From Guyanagaster necrorhizus (lineage: Eukaryota > Basidiomycota > Agaricomycetes > Agaricales > Physalacriaceae): 64,000 nt of DNA. Made by a program: the position numbers and the translations under genes. The stretch spans positions 861,317 to 925,316 of the forward strand of contig NW_025064896.1 of assembly GCF_019112545.1 (NCBI RefSeq), given 5' to 3'. Shown in pieces: positions 60,362-64,000 of the stretch (positions are counted from its first letter, which is position 1; every line of letters starts with the position of its first letter). The notes under the pieces are model-generated. The model worked only from the letters and a program-made list of their open reading frames with translations, was not told the origin of the DNA and ran no database searches.

Positions 60362-62254
60362 ATGATGGACCCGACATCTGACTTGCAACGAGCAGAAAAG
60401 CCTCCGAAACGACGGTGTCTACAGGAAAAAATGACTCCATTGACGATAAATGTATCTCAGGCGAAATGGGGAGGATCTCAGGTGCTAGAGGTGAGTATGG
60501 TATCCAATCCAAGGTAATAGAAAGCCTGACTTCACCAATGAAGGAGAGCACGAATTCGAGCAGCTGGACCTCTGCTTCAAGTTCGTCTTTCATCTAGTGA
60601 GTCGCCCATATTCTTCTACTAAACTTGCTAACTGTCGTTCAGCACTCCCGACCCAGACACCAGCTACACATTTGGCGTACCGAACCCGACGACTGTTAAA
60701 GTAGCCCCCCCTACTCCACCATTGACGACCCCTCTGCGCCGAACGCGAGCCGAGATAGCCCGTCAACGCCGGTATTCTCAGGCAGAAGAGGCTCTCGCCC
60801 TCACTGCCCAGCTGACGCTTCAGGAAACTTCCCAAACGGAGTTGCAGATCCGTACTCTCGAACAAGCTGCTTCTCTGCTCAATTCCCGCTTGGAGGACGC
60901 ACAGGAGCGCTCAGCCAAACTTCGTTCGCTGCTGAATGACCGGGAGACAGATCCTGCAACATTCGAATCACTCAAGCGGGAACGGTGGATGGAAGAACAC
61001 CGGAAGGCTTTGGCGGAGGAGGAATCTCGGGCTATACACGTGCAACTCGCCTCTTTGACCAAAGGCAATAACGCTGTCTACGAGAGCCATGTCGGTTCAT
61101 CGAGACACCAAGCAAACCTTCTCCGTTACCTCCAATCTTCGAATACCAGACGACCCATCCATCCAATACATACCGAGGCCACCACTGTTGGGGAACGTGC
61201 TGCCCGACGGATCACGCTTGGCGAAGCTTCGCCGGCGCGCCTCCGTATGTCCATCGGGTCGAGGCACGCTCGATCCCTGTCCATGGATCAGAAGCCCCGC
61301 GACCGCTCAACTTCGCCGTTGAATTTCAATCCGAAAGTGTTGAAGAACCTCGTCTCAACAGCAGATTCTCCGTCGTTAGACATGCTGACTGAAGACGAAG
61401 ACTGCGATATGTCGAACGAAATTCATTCCTTTTCGACAGCTGCCCCAGTGACACCTCGCCACTCCTCATCGGTTTCACCGCTATCACGCAAACTCAAATC
61501 CACTGTCAGGGAGGCATGTGGCACAGCGACTATCCACACGCCAGTTGCTGTTAAAACACGCACTACCGCCGACATATTGGCCGACCTTCCTCCGGTGGCA
61601 CTCCCTGTGTATGCTGTTGACCTCCTTGGAGATTTTGAGGAGCAAAGAACGCCCACTTTGAAGCTATCGAGAGATCAAGCAATGCGAATGTCCAGAGATA
61701 GCCGACGGTCAAGGGACACTGCGCCACGGCCGTCACTGGCATTTTCAGAATGGGAAGTTCTTTCGACGACTTCCTCCACTATTGTGGATCCCTTTTCAGC
61801 AACATCCTCATCCTCGTACATCGCACCATCTACCCCTCGTCCACTATCAAAGCCGCTTCCTCCCATGATTGAATCATCCATCGGCTCTGAACCTTCCCCA
61901 TGCACAACTCATCAGCCAATCAAAACCCGCCATTCCTCCACAGAACCAATACTCGAGCCTCCTCCTTCACCTACTCCTGCTCCTCGTCATTCCGTAAAGT
62001 CTCTCTCAGACTCAGACAACATCCCCTTACCCGTTCCTCGGCGGTTAGCAAGATCTCGTCTGTCAATAGGCGAGCCTGTCGTCTCGCCAGACGTTTTTAA
62101 TAAGCACATTCGCCGACCCTTTTCGTTCGGTTTTTTCAAGCAAGGGGGAACGACATCTCCCTCACGGCTGTTGTCCGTGATACCTGAATCCGCACCTTCA
62201 ACAACCAAACGCGAATCTTCCCCGTTGAAGAGGAGGCTGAAAATGTTTTTCTGA
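60362..62254 (+). CDS. Coiled-coil, Ser/Pro-rich unknown protein
   Basis: Three exons (60362-60490, 60544-60596, 60643-62254) give 597 residues. A predicted coiled coil of about 90 residues (from EIARQRRYSQAEEALAL through QIRTLEQAASLLNSRLEDA to LAEEESRAIHVQLASL) follows a short N-terminal part. The remainder is low-complexity Ser/Pro/Arg-rich with many SP and TP sites, which suggests a phosphorylated cytoskeletal or scaffold protein. It ends in a basic PLKRRLKMFF. I do not recognise a family. The start ATG (60362) is one of two adjacent in-frame ATGs. Confidence 0.7.
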
Positions 62255-62354
62255 TGCTTTGGACAAAAACACTTTTTTATATACTGGTCCTATTGTACGC
62301 GCATACTTAGATCTTGGTTGTATATATGCTAGAATGCTTTCTAATTCTCTGTGT

Positions 62355-62381
62355 GTGTGCTCTCTCTCTCTCTCTCTCTTT
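62355..62381 (+). repeat. CT microsatellite
   Basis: A short run of CT dinucleotides just after the coiled-coil gene, upstream of tRNA-Arg. Confidence 0.8.
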
Positions 62382-62418
62382 GACACTATCATTATAATCC
62401 CATCAAATTTTATGACAT

Positions 62419-62502
62419 GGCTTCCTGGCGCAATGGTAGCGCGTTTGGCTTCGATTGCTAAATGGTACCAAAAGGTTGCAGGTTCGAGTCCTGCGGTGGT
62501 CA
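62419..62502 (+). tRNA. tRNA-Arg(TCG) with a short intron
   Basis: Acceptor GGCTTCC with GGTGGTC (one mismatch, two G-T pairs), D-arm GCGCAATGGTAGCGC, anticodon stem TTTGG/CCAAA, T-arm GCAGG-TTCGAGT-CCTGC and discriminator A. In the anticodon loop CTTCGA the anticodon TCG lies at 62451-62453, followed by an insertion of about 12 nt (TTGCTAAATGGT) that fits a tRNA intron. The one acceptor mismatch is the only weakness. Confidence 0.82.
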
Positions 62503-62623
62503 TTTCATGAGGTTGTCCTTGTAATGCAATTTCATTGAACATTCATGTGAAATCCTTAGTCCTGTCATACTTTTGTAAAGAAGTTGTAAAATTATATTCA
62601 AAACTCTTGAAGGGATCTATTGT

Positions 62624-64000
62624 TTATGGAGGATAGAGCTGGTCTAAACCACGTCCTATAAATTCCACCTCAATACCATCCTCTGCAATTTCCCTTATAT
62701 GTTCCAGCAGCTCTGGAGTCATCCTCTCTACCTCGAGCGAAGTAAGTGTCAGCCCTCTTAATTGGTTCCTCCGCGCCTCAATTATCGCATGGAACGGTTC
62801 CGCGCATACACCGAAGAATGACGTCTCATTCTCATTCTCAAATCCGTCGCAGATTGACAAATGGCGTAGCTGCGGCATCAATCTAATGTCCCCTAGGAGG
62901 GCGTAGACTTCTACAGATTCCACATATATGTCCAGTCGCGTAAGCGTTATGAACGAAGGCGAACCGAGGATCAATGGTAGAATCTTCGCCACACGACCAT
63001 AGTGCATCAGACGCAGACGACGGAGGTGGCACTTAGATCGCTGCAAGAAGTCTGGAAGCACCTGCATCTTCTCCTCCGTCTCGTGCTGCATATCGTCTTC
63101 ATCCAACGTCAGATGATCCAGTGCAGGAAGTGAGAGGTGTTCTAGCGCCGAGTAGCCTGTATCAAGGCAGCGCAAATTGCTGTGGGTGATCTTCTCAGCC
63201 GCGGACCCAACAAGAGAGGAGGCATAGGCTCCCGAAGGCCAAGCATCCAACGAAACTAAACCCTTCGCCTCCTTCAGTATGACCGCGAGCTGATCATAAG
63301 AGTCTACAAACACCTGGGACAGGACATGCAGTTCCGTAAGCGGGAGCTGGATCTGTTCTGGTACGCGTACTTCCATGAAGCGCACGCTATGTAATTGCAC
63401 CGATTTCATGAACACATCGACACTCGTAGTAAGATCAGCGGGGTGAATATCGACATGCAATTCCAGATGCTGAAGGCGCGGGAATGAGCATGAAAGTGAA
63501 AGTGCCATCAACGTTGGAGCGGGAATGTCGAGCCTCAGCGATACGCAGCGCGGCGCTGCGAGTGTAAGGGATTTTATGACAATCTCTTCACACTCTGGAT
63601 CCTCCAAATCCATGCAAATGCAAAGATCTAGCGGACAATCCTGGGAGCGTGCAAGGGTGGTTTGTATGAGAAACTGCTCCATTTTCGCATACTTTGACGC
63701 GATGTAGATATGCGTCCATAATGGGGGAGAAGCAAGAGACGTGGCATGCCAGAAAGCCGATACGTGACTCAGTACCCATGGCATGTCTCGGGTGTTGGAT
63801 GGACGTGAGGGTAGAGCATAAAATTGATGGCGATTGCTTGGAGGACGCTCCGGAGGAAGAAGAGAGAATATTTCGAGCAAAATTTCGACAGGGAGTCGAC
63901 GGATGGGTGCAAGGATTGATCGTCTAATGTTTAGGGCTTTCTGCTTCTTCACTCGCTCATTGCAGTTGGTGCTTTCCAGCTCCTTTGTTAAGAAAGACAC
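62624..64000 (-). CDS. F-box protein, cut by the window end
   Basis: A 458-codon open frame that runs off the window on its 5' side, so the true start is not visible. The typical agaricomycete F-box begins near the N-terminus (LAPIRRLPVEILLEIFSLLP, then WVLSHVSAFWHATSLASPPLW). A long leucine-rich C-terminal region with LRR-like spacing (LRLDIPAPTLMALSLSCSF, LQHLELHVDI, LRRLRLMHYG) follows. F-box proteins bring substrates to SCF ubiquitin ligases; this group is hugely expanded in mushrooms and the targets are unknown. The stop is at 62624. Confidence 0.75.
   Translation of the reverse strand: MSFLTKELESTNCNERVKKQKALNIRRSILAPIRRLPVEILLEIFSLLPPERPPSNRHQFYALPSRPSNTRDMPWVLSHVSAFWHATSLASPPLWTHIYIASKYAKMEQFLIQTTLARSQDCPLDLCICMDLEDPECEEIVIKSLTLAAPRCVSLRLDIPAPTLMALSLSCSFPRLQHLELHVDIHPADLTTSVDVFMKSVQLHSVRFMEVRVPEQIQLPLTELHVLSQVFVDSYDQLAVILKEAKGLVSLDAWPSGAYASSLVGSAAEKITHSNLRCLDTGYSALEHLSLPALDHLTLDEDDMQHETEEKMQVLPDFLQRSKCHLRRLRLMHYGRVAKILPLILGSPSFITLTRLDIYVESVEVYALLGDIRLMPQLRHLSICDGFENENETSFFGVCAEPFHAIIEARRNQLRGLTLTSLEVERMTPELLEHIREIAEDGIEVEFIGRGLDQLYPP

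Overview
The window is a piece of a filamentous basidiomycete genome, most likely an agaricomycete wood or litter fungus. Genes are broken by many GT..AG introns of about 50-60 bases, promoters are short, and the gene families are typical of Agaricomycetes: FunK1-type kinases, a DUF6729/AT-hook protein, an AA14 lytic polysaccharide monooxygenase, a Kelch-MYND protein and an F-box protein. There are two intron-containing tRNA genes and no prokaryotic signals. All gene models are read by eye from reading frames and splice sites; none is transcript-supported.

Layout: (1) 1-3090 is an old CpG-poor block with relic reading frames. (2) 3983-7230 holds the most interesting locus: a minus-strand gene for a secreted protein made of tandem 25-residue repeats (3983-5181), divergent from an intact UstYa/DUF3328 oxidase gene (6264-7230). 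UstYa oxidases modify repeat-containing secreted precursors in fungal RiPP (dikaritin) pathways, so this pair looks like an undescribed basidiomycete RiPP-like system. (3) 8441-10930 is a decayed Kelch-MYND gene. (4) 11468-24378 carries a monocarboxylate-type MFS transporter, a second short CpG-poor block, a C2H2 zinc-finger regulator, an allantoate-permease-like MFS transporter and an A-T-R NRPS-like carboxylate reductase. With the repeat/UstYa pair this could be one loose secondary-metabolism region, but that is inference.

(5) 25373-25463 is tRNA-Ser. (6) 26.5-48 kb is a rearranged segment: two nearly identical full-length FunK1 kinase genes in opposite orientation, a third FunK1 tail fragment, and near-identical inverted arms around a unique 5.0-kb loop with a DUF6729/AT-hook gene and a DUF4112 gene. 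A concentrative nucleoside transporter lies between the left copies. (7) 48275-57147 holds two homogentisate 1,2-dioxygenase paralogues on either side of a transketolase gene. (8) 57278-64000 holds an unknown gene, an AA14 LPMO, a coiled-coil protein divergent from it, tRNA-Arg and the cut-off end of an F-box gene.
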